The translations under genes were made by a program, and so were the position numbers. Below, piece by piece: positions 44,118 through 54,672 of a DNA stretch of 64,000 nucleotides (positions are counted from its first letter, which is position 1; the number at the start of each line of letters is the position of its first letter). The notes below the pieces were generated by a model that saw nothing but the letters and a program-made list of their open reading frames with translations, searched no databases and had not been told where the DNA came from. The stretch lies in contig CP090854.1 of assembly GCA_041879425.1 (NCBI GenBank), positions 1,798,001 through 1,862,000 on the forward strand. Direction: 5' to 3'. Source of the stretch: Vibrio pomeroyi (GTDB lineage Bacteria; Pseudomonadota; Gammaproteobacteria; Enterobacterales; Vibrionaceae).

Positions 44118-45737
44118 ATGAAATTAAGTAATCTATCTATCAAATCAAAACTCGTCTCTATCGTCATTTTATCGGTCGTTCTACTGGTAATGGCATCGAC
44201 GTTTAATTTAATGCAACAGCGCGCAGGCTCTATGGAAGAGCGACAAGATAAGCTCAGTGCGCAAGTCGAAACCGCGGTAAGTTTGGCAAGGTACTATTAC
44301 GACCAACGCAGTGTGCTGGGTGAAGAGGTCGCAAAGGAACGCGCGCTACAAGCCATCAATATGCTTCGCTATGACAACACCAATTACTTCTGGATTCTGA
44401 ACCAACAACTCAACATCATCAGCCATCCATTAAAGCCTGAACTCAATGGCACCAATGCCGGAAACCTGAGAGACGGCGCAGGTAAGCATCACTGGCGAGA
44501 AATGGTGACCATATCTCGTACTCCTGAAGAAGAAGGCTTTCTTGATTACCAATGGATGAGCCCTCAAGGCGAACTCAAAGATAAGATCTCATATGTTCAG
44601 TTATTTCCTGAATGGAACTGGGTAATCGGCTCTGGAATCTTAGTCGCGGATATCCAAGAGGCGTTTTATGCCTTAGCCATTAAGGAAGGAATGGTAGCAG
44701 TTGTTTTGTCAGGCTTACTGTTCGCAATGGGCTACGCGATTTCCAACAATATCCTTGTGCCACTGAATAAGCTTATCGATAACACCCATAAGATTGCCGA
44801 TGGCGACCTTCGTGTACGCATGAACATGACACGTAAAGATGAGCTAGGTGATATGAGCCATCAGATCGATACCATGCTCGATAAACTGCAAAGCACACTT
44901 CGCACTGCCAATGAGTCAGCGGACTTATCGAGCAACATGGCAAGTCACATCGCCCAAGCCAGTGAAGAGGCTGCAACCAGTGTTAACTCACAACATGCGC
45001 AGTTGGAATTACTGTCTACAGCGATGACTGAAATGAGTGCAACTATCTCAGATGTTGCAGTGAATGCTGAGAACACAGCTGCGAGCACCAATAAGGTGGT
45101 CGATCATGCAAATCAGAACGACGAGAACATGCAGGTAACGTCGACAACCATCTCGCAGGTTTCAGAGAACATTTCGACAGCGAATAACTTAGTAAAAGAT
45201 CTTCAATCTGGCGTGACTGAGATTAGCCAGGTTGTTGGTGTGATTCGTGATGTCTCAGAACAGACAAACTTGTTGGCACTGAACGCAGCGATAGAAGCAG
45301 CGCGTGCGGGTGAACAAGGTAGGGGCTTCGCGGTTGTGGCTGATGAAGTGCGAAACCTAGCGAGTCGTACTCAGAACTCGACCAACGAAGTGCAATCAAC
45401 CATTGAAAAGCTGACTCAGCAAGCTGAGCGTACCTTTAAAGCGATGCAAAGCAGTAATGAGAAAGTCGACCACAGTGTCGTTGCTTCTAACGAAACACGG
45501 CAACAACTGGATGTGATAGTGAATGAGCTTCACAACGCTAATGACATGGTGGCTCAGATTGCCGCGGCGTCGGAACAACAGAGCACAGTAGCGACGGAAA
45601 TGAGTGAAAGTGTCACTGGGATTCACTTAGCGGCTAATGAGGTACTGCAAGCCTCACAATCGCTAGCAGAGGATAGCCAGAAAATGGCTAACACCACAGA
45701 GCACCTAACAGAGCAGTTGAAATACTTTAAGGTGTAA
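44118..45737 (+). CDS. Methyl-accepting chemotaxis protein with single Cache domain
   Basis: This 539-residue chemoreceptor has a first helix at 12-29 and a periplasmic sCache-2 domain (about 35-188: [31 protein letters not shown]). The second helix is near 193-213, followed by HAMP and the signalling hairpin with tip [19 protein letters not shown] and [15 protein letters not shown]. sCache-2 receptors usually bind small organic acids or similar metabolites. There is no CheR-binding tail. An isolated hairpin (TGGGCTA/TAGCCCA, 43898-43925) lies in the 270-base gap before it. Confidence 0.93.
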   Translation: MKLSNLSIKSKLVSIVILSVVLLVMASTFNLMQQRAGSMEERQDKLSAQVETAVSLARYYYDQRSVLGEEVAKERALQAINMLRYDNTNYFWILNQQLNIISHPLKPELNGTNAGNLRDGAGKHHWREMVTISRTPEEEGFLDYQWMSPQGELKDKISYVQLFPEWNWVIGSGILVADIQEAFYALAIKEGMVAVVLSGLLFAMGYAISNNILVPLNKLIDNTHKIADGDLRVRMNMTRKDELGDMSHQIDTMLDKLQSTLRTANESADLSSNMASHIAQASEEAATSVNSQHAQLELLSTAMTEMSATISDVAVNAENTAASTNKVVDHANQNDENMQVTSTTISQVSENISTANNLVKDLQSGVTEISQVVGVIRDVSEQTNLLALNAAIEAARAGEQGRGFAVVADEVRNLASRTQNSTNEVQSTIEKLTQQAERTFKAMQSSNEKVDHSVVASNETRQQLDVIVNELHNANDMVAQIAAASEQQSTVATEMSESVTGIHLAANEVLQASQSLAEDSQKMANTTEHLTEQLKYFKV

Positions 45738-45783
45738 ACCTAAAAGCACTTAGCGTTAACAAAGACAAAACCTCATAAAAAAG

Positions 45784-45818
45784 CACCTCCGCACTTGAGA
45801 TAAGTTCGGAGGTGTTTT
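45784..45818 (+). terminator. Terminator after the sCache chemoreceptor
   Basis: The stem CACCTCCG/CGGAGGTG has an inner ACTT/AAGT pair and is followed by TTTT. Confidence 0.85.
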
Positions 45819-45873
45819 CGCTTGTTGCTGACTAGAAGATTAATTCGCTCTCTGAGCGTTAACCCAACTGCGA

Positions 45874-46761
45874 CTAATGCGCTGCCACTGAAATTTTCGG
45901 TGGATTGATGTTGTGCTTCTTAAACTCTTTCATCACACGCAGCGTAATGTCGGTCTCAAACAACTTCTCATACGCGGTATCCACCACATAAGCCTTACAA
46001 GTCAACTGTATCGCTAGGTAGTTGTCGGTGATCGTCTGCTTAACCAGAACAGTCACGGGCTTTGGTAAGTGGATGTAACGACTTGAAGACGCCGCTTCTT
46101 GAATCAAGTCACGGGCTAGGGTGATATCTTCATTCATTCCGACATAAAACGGAATCACCACCTGCATATCCAACGCACCATAGTTACCACTGGTGGTCAC
46201 TTCATTTAAGAACTTGTTGTTCGGAATCGTAATGATGTCGTCATTCAACGTTCTCATACGTACAGAACGTAAACCGATAGTGATAATGTCGCCGTAGTTA
46301 CCTTCAAACGTGACTCGGTCACCAACTTGGAACGGTCTATCAATCATTACCGTGATACCGGCGATGAATGATGCTGCCAAGTCTTTAAGCGCAAAACCGA
46401 CAGACACGGCGAGGGTACCACCAATCAGAGCCAATATTTGGTCGTTGATTCGGAAGCTCATCATGAACACGATAAGACCCGTGCTCACATAGATGAAGAA
46501 CTGCATAAACGACTGAAGCTTTTGCAGCAGCATTCGGTATTGCACGAATTGGCTACCAAAGCTTGTCACCATCGAGTTGATGAACTTAAGCAATAACCAC
46601 ATCGCACCAATCACGATGAGCGAGAAGAACACGCCGCTCCATCGTACTAGGCTCGCAATCTTCGAGATGTTTTCTACATTGGCTAACTCTTCCGTTGCGT
46701 AAGTCGGGAAACTTACCGCTGTCGCTAAGCCAACAAGTAATAGGACAAATAACTTCTTCAT
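45874..46761 (-). CDS. Small-conductance mechanosensitive channel, MscS family
   Basis: This 295-residue channel protein has an N-terminal signal-like segment (MKKLFVLLLVGLATAVSFPT), then two helices and the pore helix GGTLAVSVGFALKDLAASFI. The MscS beta domain follows (VGDRVTFEGNYGDIITIGLR, IPNNKFL), and then the C-terminal alpha/beta domain. It should release solutes upon osmotic downshift. One base separates its ATG from the stop of a large membrane NTPase-like gene, so the two are translationally coupled. Confidence 0.9.
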   Translation of the reverse strand: MKKLFVLLLVGLATAVSFPTYATEELANVENISKIASLVRWSGVFFSLIVIGAMWLLLKFINSMVTSFGSQFVQYRMLLQKLQSFMQFFIYVSTGLIVFMMSFRINDQILALIGGTLAVSVGFALKDLAASFIAGITVMIDRPFQVGDRVTFEGNYGDIITIGLRSVRMRTLNDDIITIPNNKFLNEVTTSGNYGALDMQVVIPFYVGMNEDITLARDLIQEAASSSRYIHLPKPVTVLVKQTITDNYLAIQLTCKAYVVDTAYEKLFETDITLRVMKEFKKHNINPPKISVAAH

Positions 46762-46762
46762 T

Positions 46763-49108
46763 TTACTTCACCAATAAATGTTGACGGTCGAGAACGTTAG
46801 TAATGTGACGGAACCAGTGATCGGAAATCTTGGCCTTGTCTTCATTCCAACCAATGTAACCACGGCTCTCGAAGTAGCGCAGAATCCCGGTTATTTCCGC
46901 AATGCTTAACTGAGTACATTCAGACAGTACTTCAGGAGAAGCTATCTCCAGCTGCACGATAGAGCGCAACACAGCCAACATAGGTTTCGGCATGTTTTCC
47001 AGCTCTTGTGCTTCAGGTACGTGGAACAATCTCACGACTGCTTGATCCGTCTCTTTGTTTCGATTCAGAGACAAACGGAAGAAACGCAGGGCAACAGTCG
47101 GGTTACCATCTGAGTAGTGCCACAAGATACGATAGAAGCCTTGGCGCGCACGTTCTTCTTCTGACATCTCATCTTGGTCCCACTGTTTAGGTACAACCAA
47201 ACCATCAAACGACAGAGGCTTTTCTAGTTGTGTGTTGATACGGCTTGTTAGCAGTTCACCGACTTGCTTCTCTGTCCAACGAGGAAGGAAGCACACCAAA
47301 TCAAACAACAGACGCTCACCACGCGCTCTGTCTACAAAACGCCAGCTCGATTTCGCAATCGACATCACAATGCGGTGATTCTTTTTAGAACGACGCAACA
47401 AGTTAGTTAAACGAATCAAATCAGAAAGGCCGCCAACCATAGGTTTAACAAGGCGCTGCGCATTATCAATCGCGATTAAGTAAGTTGTTTCACTCTTACG
47501 CAGGTGCGCCAAGATTTGAATTTCAGTCGCTTCCTCTTCCAAACCAATACTTACCGCTAAGTGACAAAGCAGCTCCTGGTAACCCGCATAAGGGCAACTT
47601 ACGTAGATAGGCTCTGCGTTCGATACCTTGTGCAATAGGGTGTAAAGCAAAGTCGTTGAACCAACGCCGCGCTCGCCTGACAGAATACAAATCGCAGGGC
47701 TGTCAGACATCAAGTAGCGAGAAAGCTGTTTTACTTCATCGCCCGCGTAGTCAATCAGTTCACTGTCTATTGAACCCGGCAGAATGTATTCAAAGGTTTG
47801 GTCGCCCTTGATTCTGACTAGATTCTGTTGGTTCTTATCCAAGTCCGACTGTTTAGCTACTTCAATTCTAAACAGGTAAGCAAGAGCCTGACTAAACAGA
47901 GTAAAGCCAGACAGCAGCGCCATGATGCGATGTTGGAAGCTGTAGACCATCAACCAAACCGCGCCAATCGCTGTCGCTACAATATTAAGCACAAAGGTAT
48001 TCTGACGGTTAACCGCCCAGTTCACCCATACCGGTCTGTCAGTGATGTGTTCGAGTGCTTCAAAGACTTTTGCTCGCCATAACCTTAAGACAGAGATGGT
48101 CACCAAAACGAACCAGAAGAACAGGGCACTGTAGATCCAACTGTAAATCGTGCCTTTACCTAAGGTTCTGATAGAGACCTGCATGATCACACCAGCAACG
48201 ATGAAGCTCCACACATAGCGGCGGATGCTCGATAGTCGAAGCGCTCTCACTTCGTTGTTTGAGGTACGGCTGATGCGATACGCAAATTCAAGAATGAAGC
48301 TGATCGCAATCGAGCCACCAAGAATCCACCATGTGAAAATCTCTAGGAAGATTAAGTGCTGCAGGCTTGGCAAGCTCGACAGAATACGCAAAGAGATCGT
48401 AATTGCGATTAACCAAGCGATCGCTCTGTGTGCGCGGCTCACATACCAAATTAACCGAACCCAAAACGGTGGGCTCTGTTTGGTTTCTAGGAAGTTGATT
48501 CTAAACAGTTCGATTAAACGAGTGCCGTTCGAAAGCCACCACACCAAACCAAAATAGATGAACAAGACTTTCAGAGATGCCCAAATCACCGGAACTGGTG
48601 AAATGAAGATGTCTTTGATCAACGCCTTGAAGCTACGAGTCTGGAAATAGACAAGGTACTCAACGTTCAGCTGAGTCAATTGCCACTCTTGCTTAAACTG
48701 AGTCACACCATAAGGGCCAAAACCAGTAAGACGTTCTTTGTTGGCGGTCGTGGTTTGCTCAAGCAGATATTGCTTGCTGACGTTCAGGCTGTTTAGCGTG
48801 ATGTAACTCGACTCAACCTCAAACCATTGCTCGGCATCGTTCTTCTCACGATACGTTTTCAACTGCTGGTCGAACGTCGCGATCTGTTGTTTTTGGATAC
48901 GGAGCACTTGAGACAACAAGATGTTGACCTTGCGTTTGTCGGCCGTATTCATAAACAGAGGGTCGGGGAGTTCATCAATCCGGTTAGCCAGATCTTGGGC
49001 CGCTTCAGACACCTGAGGTTGTGATTGTAAGTCGTAGTCTAAGTTAGCAAGACTCGGCCAAGAAACAATGGCTAAAGTGAATAATAAGAAGCGCATGAAT
49101 GAACGCAT
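46763..49108 (-). CDS. Large membrane protein with degenerate P-loop NTPase domain, coupled to MscS
   Basis: This 781-residue protein has a signal peptide (1-21), then a helical region (about 25-165) and seven or eight transmembrane helices (about 170-430). A cytoplasmic AAA/STAND-like NTPase core follows (about 440-680). The P-loop reads SGERGVGSTTLL: Ser484 replaces the catalytic lysine of GxGKT. The Walker B-like TYLIAIDNAQRL is retained. A winged-helix-like tail (about 695-775: SPEVLSECTQLSIAEITGIL) ends the protein. It is upstream of and coupled to mscS. The combination suggests a nucleotide-binding regulator or assembly partner of the channel; I do not recognise a described family. Confidence 0.75.
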   Translation of the reverse strand: MRSFMRFLLFTLAIVSWPSLANLDYDLQSQPQVSEAAQDLANRIDELPDPLFMNTADKRKVNILLSQVLRIQKQQIATFDQQLKTYREKNDAEQWFEVESSYITLNSLNVSKQYLLEQTTTANKERLTGFGPYGVTQFKQEWQLTQLNVEYLVYFQTRSFKALIKDIFISPVPVIWASLKVLFIYFGLVWWLSNGTRLIELFRINFLETKQSPPFWVRLIWYVSRAHRAIAWLIAITISLRILSSLPSLQHLIFLEIFTWWILGGSIAISFILEFAYRISRTSNNEVRALRLSSIRRYVWSFIVAGVIMQVSIRTLGKGTIYSWIYSALFFWFVLVTISVLRLWRAKVFEALEHITDRPVWVNWAVNRQNTFVLNIVATAIGAVWLMVYSFQHRIMALLSGFTLFSQALAYLFRIEVAKQSDLDKNQQNLVRIKGDQTFEYILPGSIDSELIDYAGDEVKQLSRYLMSDSPAICILSGERGVGSTTLLYTLLHKVSNAEPIYVSCPYAGYQELLCHLAVSIGLEEEATEIQILAHLRKSETTYLIAIDNAQRLVKPMVGGLSDLIRLTNLLRRSKKNHRIVMSIAKSSWRFVDRARGERLLFDLVCFLPRWTEKQVGELLTSRINTQLEKPLSFDGLVVPKQWDQDEMSEEERARQGFYRILWHYSDGNPTVALRFFRLSLNRNKETDQAVVRLFHVPEAQELENMPKPMLAVLRSIVQLEIASPEVLSECTQLSIAEITGILRYFESRGYIGWNEDKAKISDHWFRHITNVLDRQHLLVK

Positions 49109-49563
49109 AAAAGTCTCTTAAAATTATGAGGTTAGGATTACTATAGTTAGTTAATTTCGCTTTGTGAAATCGAACCCATTTTTAGGGGCGAGTACTTTAT
49201 CCCTGATTCTTGGGTCTTTGTCATGAAATTGTCAGAGGTTAGGCTAATATTGGAGCATCAGATGATGTTGTAAATAGCTTTGTATTAAGTAGGTTTGGTT
49301 GTAACAGTTTACTGTGCGATATATTTAATTATTTACACAGTATATGTCTTTATATAAACCGGATTTTGCTCAGCCATTCGCGACTTTCGATCTATTGAAT
49401 ATGGGCGTTTTATTGCGCTTAAAATAGAAATCAAAAATGTGAGTCAGCTCAAACTATGATTTGGCTGGGTTATCACTCACTTAATAGCGGGTAAATGCAA
49501 TCAATACTTGCAGTTAAAGCCCTGAACAAGTAACGTTGCGACGTTTTTCACATTAAGAAGGTA
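49109..49563. other. Long AT-rich divergent intergenic region
   Basis: These 455 bases lie between the divergent NTPase-like and ABC-F genes. The region is AT-rich and must carry both promoters; the long leader of the ABC-F gene could hold a regulatory element, but I see no clear hairpin-terminator or leader peptide. No gene is supported. Confidence 0.4.
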
Positions 49564-51153
49564 ATGGCATTGATCTCCACAGCAAATATCACCCAACAAT
49601 TCGGCGCTAAGCCACTTTTCGAAAATATTTCAGTTAAGTTCGGCGAAGGCAACCGCTACGGTTTAATCGGCGCGAATGGCTGTGGTAAATCGACGTTTAT
49701 GAAGATCTTATCTGGTGAACTAGAGCCGACTTCTGGCAACGTAAGCTACGATCCAAACGAGCGCGTTGCTAAGCTAAACCAAGACCAATTTGCTTACGAA
49801 GAATTCACGGTAATCGACACGGTTATCATGGGTCACAAAGAGCTTTGGGCTATTAAGCAAGAGCGTGACCGCATTTACTCTTTGCCAGAAATGAGCGAAG
49901 AAGACGGCATGAAAGTGGCAGACCTTGAAGTTCAGTTCGCTGAAATGGACGGTTACATGGCAGAAGCGAAAGCGGGTGAGCTTCTTCTTGCTGTAGGTAT
50001 TGAAGAATCTATGCACTTCGGTCTAATGAGCGAAGTAGCACCAGGTTGGAAACTTCGTGTTCTATTGTCTCAAGTACTGTTTGCAGACCCGCATATCATG
50101 CTTCTTGACGAACCAACGAACAACCTGGATATGGACACCATCAAGTGGTTGGAAGATACGCTAAACCAACGTAACTGCACAATGATCATCATTTCGCACG
50201 ACCGTCACTTCCTAAACTCTGTTTGTACACACATGGCTGACCTTGATTACGGCGAACTTCGTCTATTCCCAGGCAACTACGATGAGTACATGACAGCTGC
50301 GACTCAAGCGCGTGAACGTCTACTGTCTGACAACGCTAAGAAGAAAGCACAAATTGCTGAGCTTCAAACGTTCGTATCTCGTTTCTCTGCTAACGCATCT
50401 AAAGCGAAGCAAGCAACGTCTCGTGCTAAGCAAATCGACAAGATCCAACTAGACGAAGTTAAAGCGTCTAGCCGTCAAAACCCATTCATCCGTTTCGAAC
50501 AGTCTAAAGAGCTATTCCGTAACGCACTTGTGGTTGAAAACCTATCTCAAGGTTTTGAAGAAGACCTATACAACAAGTTCGACGGTATCTTCGAAGTAGG
50601 TGAGCGTGTTGCTATCATCGGTGAAAACGGTGTAGGTAAAACAACGCTACTTAACACGCTAGCTGGCGCACTAGAGCCACGCACTGGTGAGTACAAATGG
50701 TCTGAAAACTCAAACATCGGTTACTACGCTCAAGATCACGCACACGATTTCGAGACTGACATGAATCTGTTTGATTGGATGAGCCAATGGCGCCAAGAAG
50801 GCGAAGACGAGCAAGTTGTTCGTGGCTTCCTAGGTCGCATGCTGTTTGGCCAAGACGACATCAAGAAGTCTGTAAAGGTAATCTCTGGTGGTGAGCAAGG
50901 TCGTATGCTTCTTGGTAAGATCATGATGCACAAGCCAAACATCCTACTTATGGATGAACCAACGAACCACATGGATATGGAATCTATCGAAGCGCTTAAC
51001 TTGGCTCTTGAGAACTACAAAGGCACATTGTTCTTCGTATCTCACGACCGTGTATTCGTAGACTCTCTAGCAACTCGTATCCTTGAGATCCGTGACGGCA
51101 AGATCAACGACTTCCGCGGTACATACGCTGAATTCCTAAAAGCACGTGGCTAA
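49564..51153 (+). CDS. ybiT: ABC-F family ATPase, YbiT-like
   Basis: This 529-residue soluble protein has two ABC ATPase domains and no membrane helices. The first P-loop is GANGCGKST (37-45) and the second GENGVGKTT. Both Walker B segments are followed by the ABC-F switch: [13 protein letters not shown] and [14 protein letters not shown]. The linker between domains (about 240-320) is Lys/Gln-rich, and the sequence [19 protein letters not shown] is characteristic of YbiT. ABC-F proteins act on the ribosome. Codon use is strongly biased to GAA, AAC, CGT and GGT, suggesting high expression. An alternative TTG start two codons downstream has better spacing from AGAAGG. Confidence 0.92.
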   Translation: MALISTANITQQFGAKPLFENISVKFGEGNRYGLIGANGCGKSTFMKILSGELEPTSGNVSYDPNERVAKLNQDQFAYEEFTVIDTVIMGHKELWAIKQERDRIYSLPEMSEEDGMKVADLEVQFAEMDGYMAEAKAGELLLAVGIEESMHFGLMSEVAPGWKLRVLLSQVLFADPHIMLLDEPTNNLDMDTIKWLEDTLNQRNCTMIIISHDRHFLNSVCTHMADLDYGELRLFPGNYDEYMTAATQARERLLSDNAKKKAQIAELQTFVSRFSANASKAKQATSRAKQIDKIQLDEVKASSRQNPFIRFEQSKELFRNALVVENLSQGFEEDLYNKFDGIFEVGERVAIIGENGVGKTTLLNTLAGALEPRTGEYKWSENSNIGYYAQDHAHDFETDMNLFDWMSQWRQEGEDEQVVRGFLGRMLFGQDDIKKSVKVISGGEQGRMLLGKIMMHKPNILLMDEPTNHMDMESIEALNLALENYKGTLFFVSHDRVFVDSLATRILEIRDGKINDFRGTYAEFLKARG

Positions 51154-51208
51154 TACTGTTTAGCGAGAGTTAATACGTAATAACACGTTAGTACGTAGTC
51201 AAAATTAG

Positions 51209-51244
51209 AAAGGCCTCTATCTTATCAATAAGATAGAGGCCTTT
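51209..51244. terminator. Shared terminator between ybiT and a chemoreceptor gene
   Basis: A perfect 16-bp stem (51209-51224 with 51229-51244, AAAGGCC-type ends) with a 4-base loop is followed by T-rich sequence and lies between convergent genes. Confidence 0.93.
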
Positions 51245-51286
51245 TATTTTTCCATACGACTCAAATCAATTAGCCTGCGCTAATCA

Positions 51287-53176
51287 CTAATACTTAAACT
51301 GAGCCACAATCTTTTCTAATTTCACGCTCACGTTTGACACCTGTTCACTGCAACGCACTGACCCTGACACCACAGTATGCGTATCACTCGCTAGGTGAGC
51401 GATGTCGGTGATGTTACGATCAATCTCAACAGATACCATGGATTGCTCTTCAGATGCGGTCGCAATCTGGCTGTTCAAGTCGAACATCTCTCCAACCTGA
51501 AAGTGGATCCCTTCAATCGCGTTAACCACATCTTTGGTTTGATGTTTAACTTGTTCGGTTTGTTCTAAACTTGCCGACATTTTCGCAACTGTCTTGGTGA
51601 TGCCAGAGGTTAAACCATGGATAGTCGATTCAATTTGATGGGTTGAATCGTTGGTCATCAACGAAAGCTCCCTCACTTCAGAAGCAACGACCGCAAAGCC
51701 GCGTCCATGATCGCCAGCGCGTGCCGCTTCAATCGCAGCGTTAAGTGCGAGTAGGTTGGTTTGTTCCGCAATCCCTTGAATGGTGGTGACGACCTGATTG
51801 ATTTCACGACTCTGTTCTTCAAGCTGCACAATCAAGTTTTGTGACTCTGCAATGTTCTCTACCAAAACATTAATGCTGTCGTTGGTTGATTGTGTTTCTT
51901 GCAGCGCTTGATGTGCGTTGTCTTTGATCTTCTCGGCATTGGTTGCTGCATTTTCTATGTTCGCAGTAACCTCATTGCTGGTCATCACCAACTCATTAAC
52001 TGCCGTCGCTACTGATTCAGATTGTTGTTTCTGTTTCTCTGCGTTGCTCATGCTTTTGATGGCTGCTTCCTCAGAGCTACACGAACTATCGGTCAACACT
52101 TTCATCACACTCGACAGCTCTTTGATATTGCCATGCAGTTTATTGATGAAGGTATCGAACGAATGCGCAAGTTGCGCTAACTCATCGGTGCCTTTTGCGT
52201 TCATTCGAACCGTTAAATCACCATCGCCATTCGCAATCGACTCCATCATCACGTTGATCGCTTTTATACGTGCAAGTATGTTTCGACCAATGAACACCAA
52301 TAACAAAGAGAGTAGAGCGACGATAGCCGCGCCGAAAAGGTGGAGTGTGTTTTTGGTGTGGGTACTCGCCGAAGTAATGGCTTGGCTTATTTCTGTCTGA
52401 ACGGCTTCAATCGCTTGCTCCGTTTCATGTACGTTGCTGCGCAGCGCGCCTCTTAGGCCAAGCTCGGCAGATAAGCCAAGATTGGTATTGGCAACTAGGA
52501 GCGTTTCAACGGCAGCTTTGTAGTCTGCAAAAGCTTGTTCTGTCCCAATAGAGGTTTGAGCGTAAGGTTCAAAATCTTTGAGCGCATTTTCTAAAGCTCG
52601 GTTGGTTTGGTCATTAGTATGAGCAAGGTAGTGAAAGTCTTTTTCGATCAGTTCTAGCAGCGCAAGTTCCAGAGCTAAACTAGATTCTGATTCGATTGCT
52701 GATTTCAGTGCCGTTCTTTTTCCATCGAGTGCCGCCACAAACCCCAAAGGTGCGGTTGTGCGTTCGATGTCGTTAACTTGATTGACGATCTGGTGGAACT
52801 GTTTCTGGTACTGATGAAGGGTATCGGAGATCTTAGTCATTTGCTCGGACAGGTTAAGATTGTGCGAGGCTAGTGTTTGATTCAAAGTCACCAGCCTCTG
52901 ATTCAATGTGTCGGCGGTTTTGTCGAAACGCTCTGCGTATTTTTGGTCGTGACGGGACAAGAAATCTTTCTCATGCCGTCTCAGAGTTAACAAATCGACC
53001 GAGCTTCTAAGATTTTCAGTCGCAGAACGCTCTAGAGATTCCAATTTATCTAAGCTGAACTGCTCGTAGATCGCATATATCAAAACAGACACAAACAGGG
53101 TGAGGTTGATTAAAATAAACTTACTACGAATAGAAAGAGACAGCACACGTTGCTGAGGTTCCAGTGGATTGTTCAT
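51287..53176 (-). CDS. Methyl-accepting chemotaxis protein with helical sensor
   Basis: This 629-residue chemoreceptor has a first helix at about 19-38 and a long all-helical periplasmic sensor (about 40-282), which resembles the helical-bimodular type (LRRHEKDFLSRHDQKYAERF). The second helix is near 283-302, then HAMP and the signalling hairpin with tip [19 protein letters not shown] and [14 protein letters not shown]. Helical-bimodular receptors often bind organic acids; the ligand here is unknown. No CheR-binding tail is present. Confidence 0.92.
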   Translation of the reverse strand: MNNPLEPQQRVLSLSIRSKFILINLTLFVSVLIYAIYEQFSLDKLESLERSATENLRSSVDLLTLRRHEKDFLSRHDQKYAERFDKTADTLNQRLVTLNQTLASHNLNLSEQMTKISDTLHQYQKQFHQIVNQVNDIERTTAPLGFVAALDGKRTALKSAIESESSLALELALLELIEKDFHYLAHTNDQTNRALENALKDFEPYAQTSIGTEQAFADYKAAVETLLVANTNLGLSAELGLRGALRSNVHETEQAIEAVQTEISQAITSASTHTKNTLHLFGAAIVALLSLLLVFIGRNILARIKAINVMMESIANGDGDLTVRMNAKGTDELAQLAHSFDTFINKLHGNIKELSSVMKVLTDSSCSSEEAAIKSMSNAEKQKQQSESVATAVNELVMTSNEVTANIENAATNAEKIKDNAHQALQETQSTNDSINVLVENIAESQNLIVQLEEQSREINQVVTTIQGIAEQTNLLALNAAIEAARAGDHGRGFAVVASEVRELSLMTNDSTHQIESTIHGLTSGITKTVAKMSASLEQTEQVKHQTKDVVNAIEGIHFQVGEMFDLNSQIATASEEQSMVSVEIDRNITDIAHLASDTHTVVSGSVRCSEQVSNVSVKLEKIVAQFKY

Positions 53177-53518
53177 GGTTAACTCCCTTTAGCCGATGAC
53201 GTTTTATATCCATCAATGTTTAATAGTTATTAGATATATTTAAATGATGGATATGTAACTAATAGCTTATAGAGTTGTTAAAGCAAGGTCTGTTGGTGGG
53301 AAAAGAGGCTTAAGCGATGATAGGCACAGCTTAATGATTAACTTAGCGATTTGACACGTATACTTTGCTAGATAAGCCGAGGTTAAGCACGTGAGATTAG
53401 ATAGGAAAAGAAAAAGTCCTCATTAACACTCATATCAGCAACCTTTGAGATCGCAGGCATCGCATTAAGTGAGGACTTTGAGTTATTTTAAGTAGTTAAA
53501 TTACTATTTAGTTAACAG
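53177..53518. other. Intergenic region with distant inverted repeat
   Basis: This holds the chemoreceptor promoter region and, at 53413-53422 and 53470-53479, an inverted repeat AAAGTCCTCA/TGAGGACTTT separated by 47 bases. The arms continue with related TTAA sequences. It could be a structured terminator or part of a small element. No gene is seen. Confidence 0.4.
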
Positions 53519-53710
53519 TTGTTAGGTTTTAAGAAAGGGGTAAATATTGGTCCTCCTTGGTTAAAACAAGTGACCCCCAAGGGTGGCTCAATTAAGGAAG
53601 ATTTTGATAGACTATTACAGCTTGATTTTGACGCTCTAATTTCTGCACATGGTGTATGGTTAAGGGCTGGAGCTAAAAGATTATTGAGAGATGAGGTTAA
53701 GGGCATATAA
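53519..53710 (+). pseudogene. C-terminal fragment of an MBL-fold/DUF4336-like gene
   Basis: This 63-codon frame starts with TTG and lacks a ribosome binding site. The sequence DFDRLLQLDFDALISAHG followed by VWLRAGAKRLLRDEV looks like the last part of a metallo-beta-lactamase-fold hydrolase, in which a final metal-ligand region xxAHG precedes a C-terminal helix. The N-terminal HxHxDH part is absent, so this is a truncated remnant. It lies just upstream of an intact, different MBL-fold gene and marks a rearranged patch. Confidence 0.5.
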
Positions 53711-53790
53711 GATAAAGTGAGAATCACAGATGCAAAGTGGTGCCCCTTATTTCGCAAGTATTAAGATTAACCAAACATAGGAACTAAGTG

Positions 53791-54672
53791 ATGACAAATA
53801 AACATGACAACTCTTTTCTGCGCGGCGAGACAAATGGTGGTATCTATGATGAATCTATGAAACCAAAAGGTGACGACTCTTGGAAATCGACCAATTTAGG
53901 TAACGGCCTTCATTTTTTTGAACCCGACGGTGGCAATCCGGGGGCAAATATGAGTCTTATAGTTAACAACAGTCAAGCGGTACTTATCGATAACGGGTTA
54001 GAAAAAGCATCACAAGTCACTTATAATACCGTCAAAGCATTAGCAGGACGTTCAATAGACTTTGTCATCAACACTCATCTTCACGCAGATCACCTAGCAT
54101 GTAACTCTGACTACGTTAAAGATGGCGCAACCGTCATAGCACACGATAATACAATGGCAGCGCTACTGAAAGATGAACACTTCAATAAACTTGGTTTACC
54201 GAATATCACTTTTAATGACACGTCAACGTTATATCTAAGCGGTCAACGCGTCACCCTTAAACATATACCAAACGCTCACACAGATAGTGATGTGATTGTT
54301 ATATTCGATAATATGAATGTAATACATGCTGCAGATTTATTCTTCAACGGGATATTTCCATTCCTAGATGTTACAAACGGCGGCACTCTGGATGGCTTCA
54401 TTGCAGCACAGCAACAAATTATCGACATGGCAGATGATAACACCATTATCCTGCCTGGTCACGGTCCCATTGGTTGTAAGGCCGACCTAGAAAAGTCTGT
54501 TAAACTCATTAAAGATATCAGAGATGTGATGCTACCATATGTTGAAAAGGGGATCTCGTTGAACAAAGTAGTCGCAGAGAACCCACTAGAGAAATTCAAG
54601 GAATATGCATGGTTCCATATCAGTACAGAACGAATGACTCAAATTGTCTATTTCCTAGTGTCGAATAATTAA
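53791..54672 (+). CDS. MBL-fold metallo-hydrolase
   Basis: This 293-residue cytoplasmic hydrolase has the metal-binding motif NTHLHADHLA (HxHxDH), a second His in HIPNAHTDSD, the bridging Asp in VIHAADLFFNG and a final His in ILPGHGP. This is a complete dinuclear zinc or iron site. It resembles the glyoxalase-II/quinoprotein-relay branch. AGGAA lies seven bases before the ATG at 53791 (a GTG precedes it directly). Its stop codon abuts the left end of the IS element at 54673, so the native C-terminus may have been slightly altered. The sequence is more AT-rich than neighbours. Substrate unknown. Confidence 0.85.
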   Translation: MTNKHDNSFLRGETNGGIYDESMKPKGDDSWKSTNLGNGLHFFEPDGGNPGANMSLIVNNSQAVLIDNGLEKASQVTYNTVKALAGRSIDFVINTHLHADHLACNSDYVKDGATVIAHDNTMAALLKDEHFNKLGLPNITFNDTSTLYLSGQRVTLKHIPNAHTDSDVIVIFDNMNVIHAADLFFNGIFPFLDVTNGGTLDGFIAAQQQIIDMADDNTIILPGHGPIGCKADLEKSVKLIKDIRDVMLPYVEKGISLNKVVAENPLEKFKEYAWFHISTERMTQIVYFLVSNN

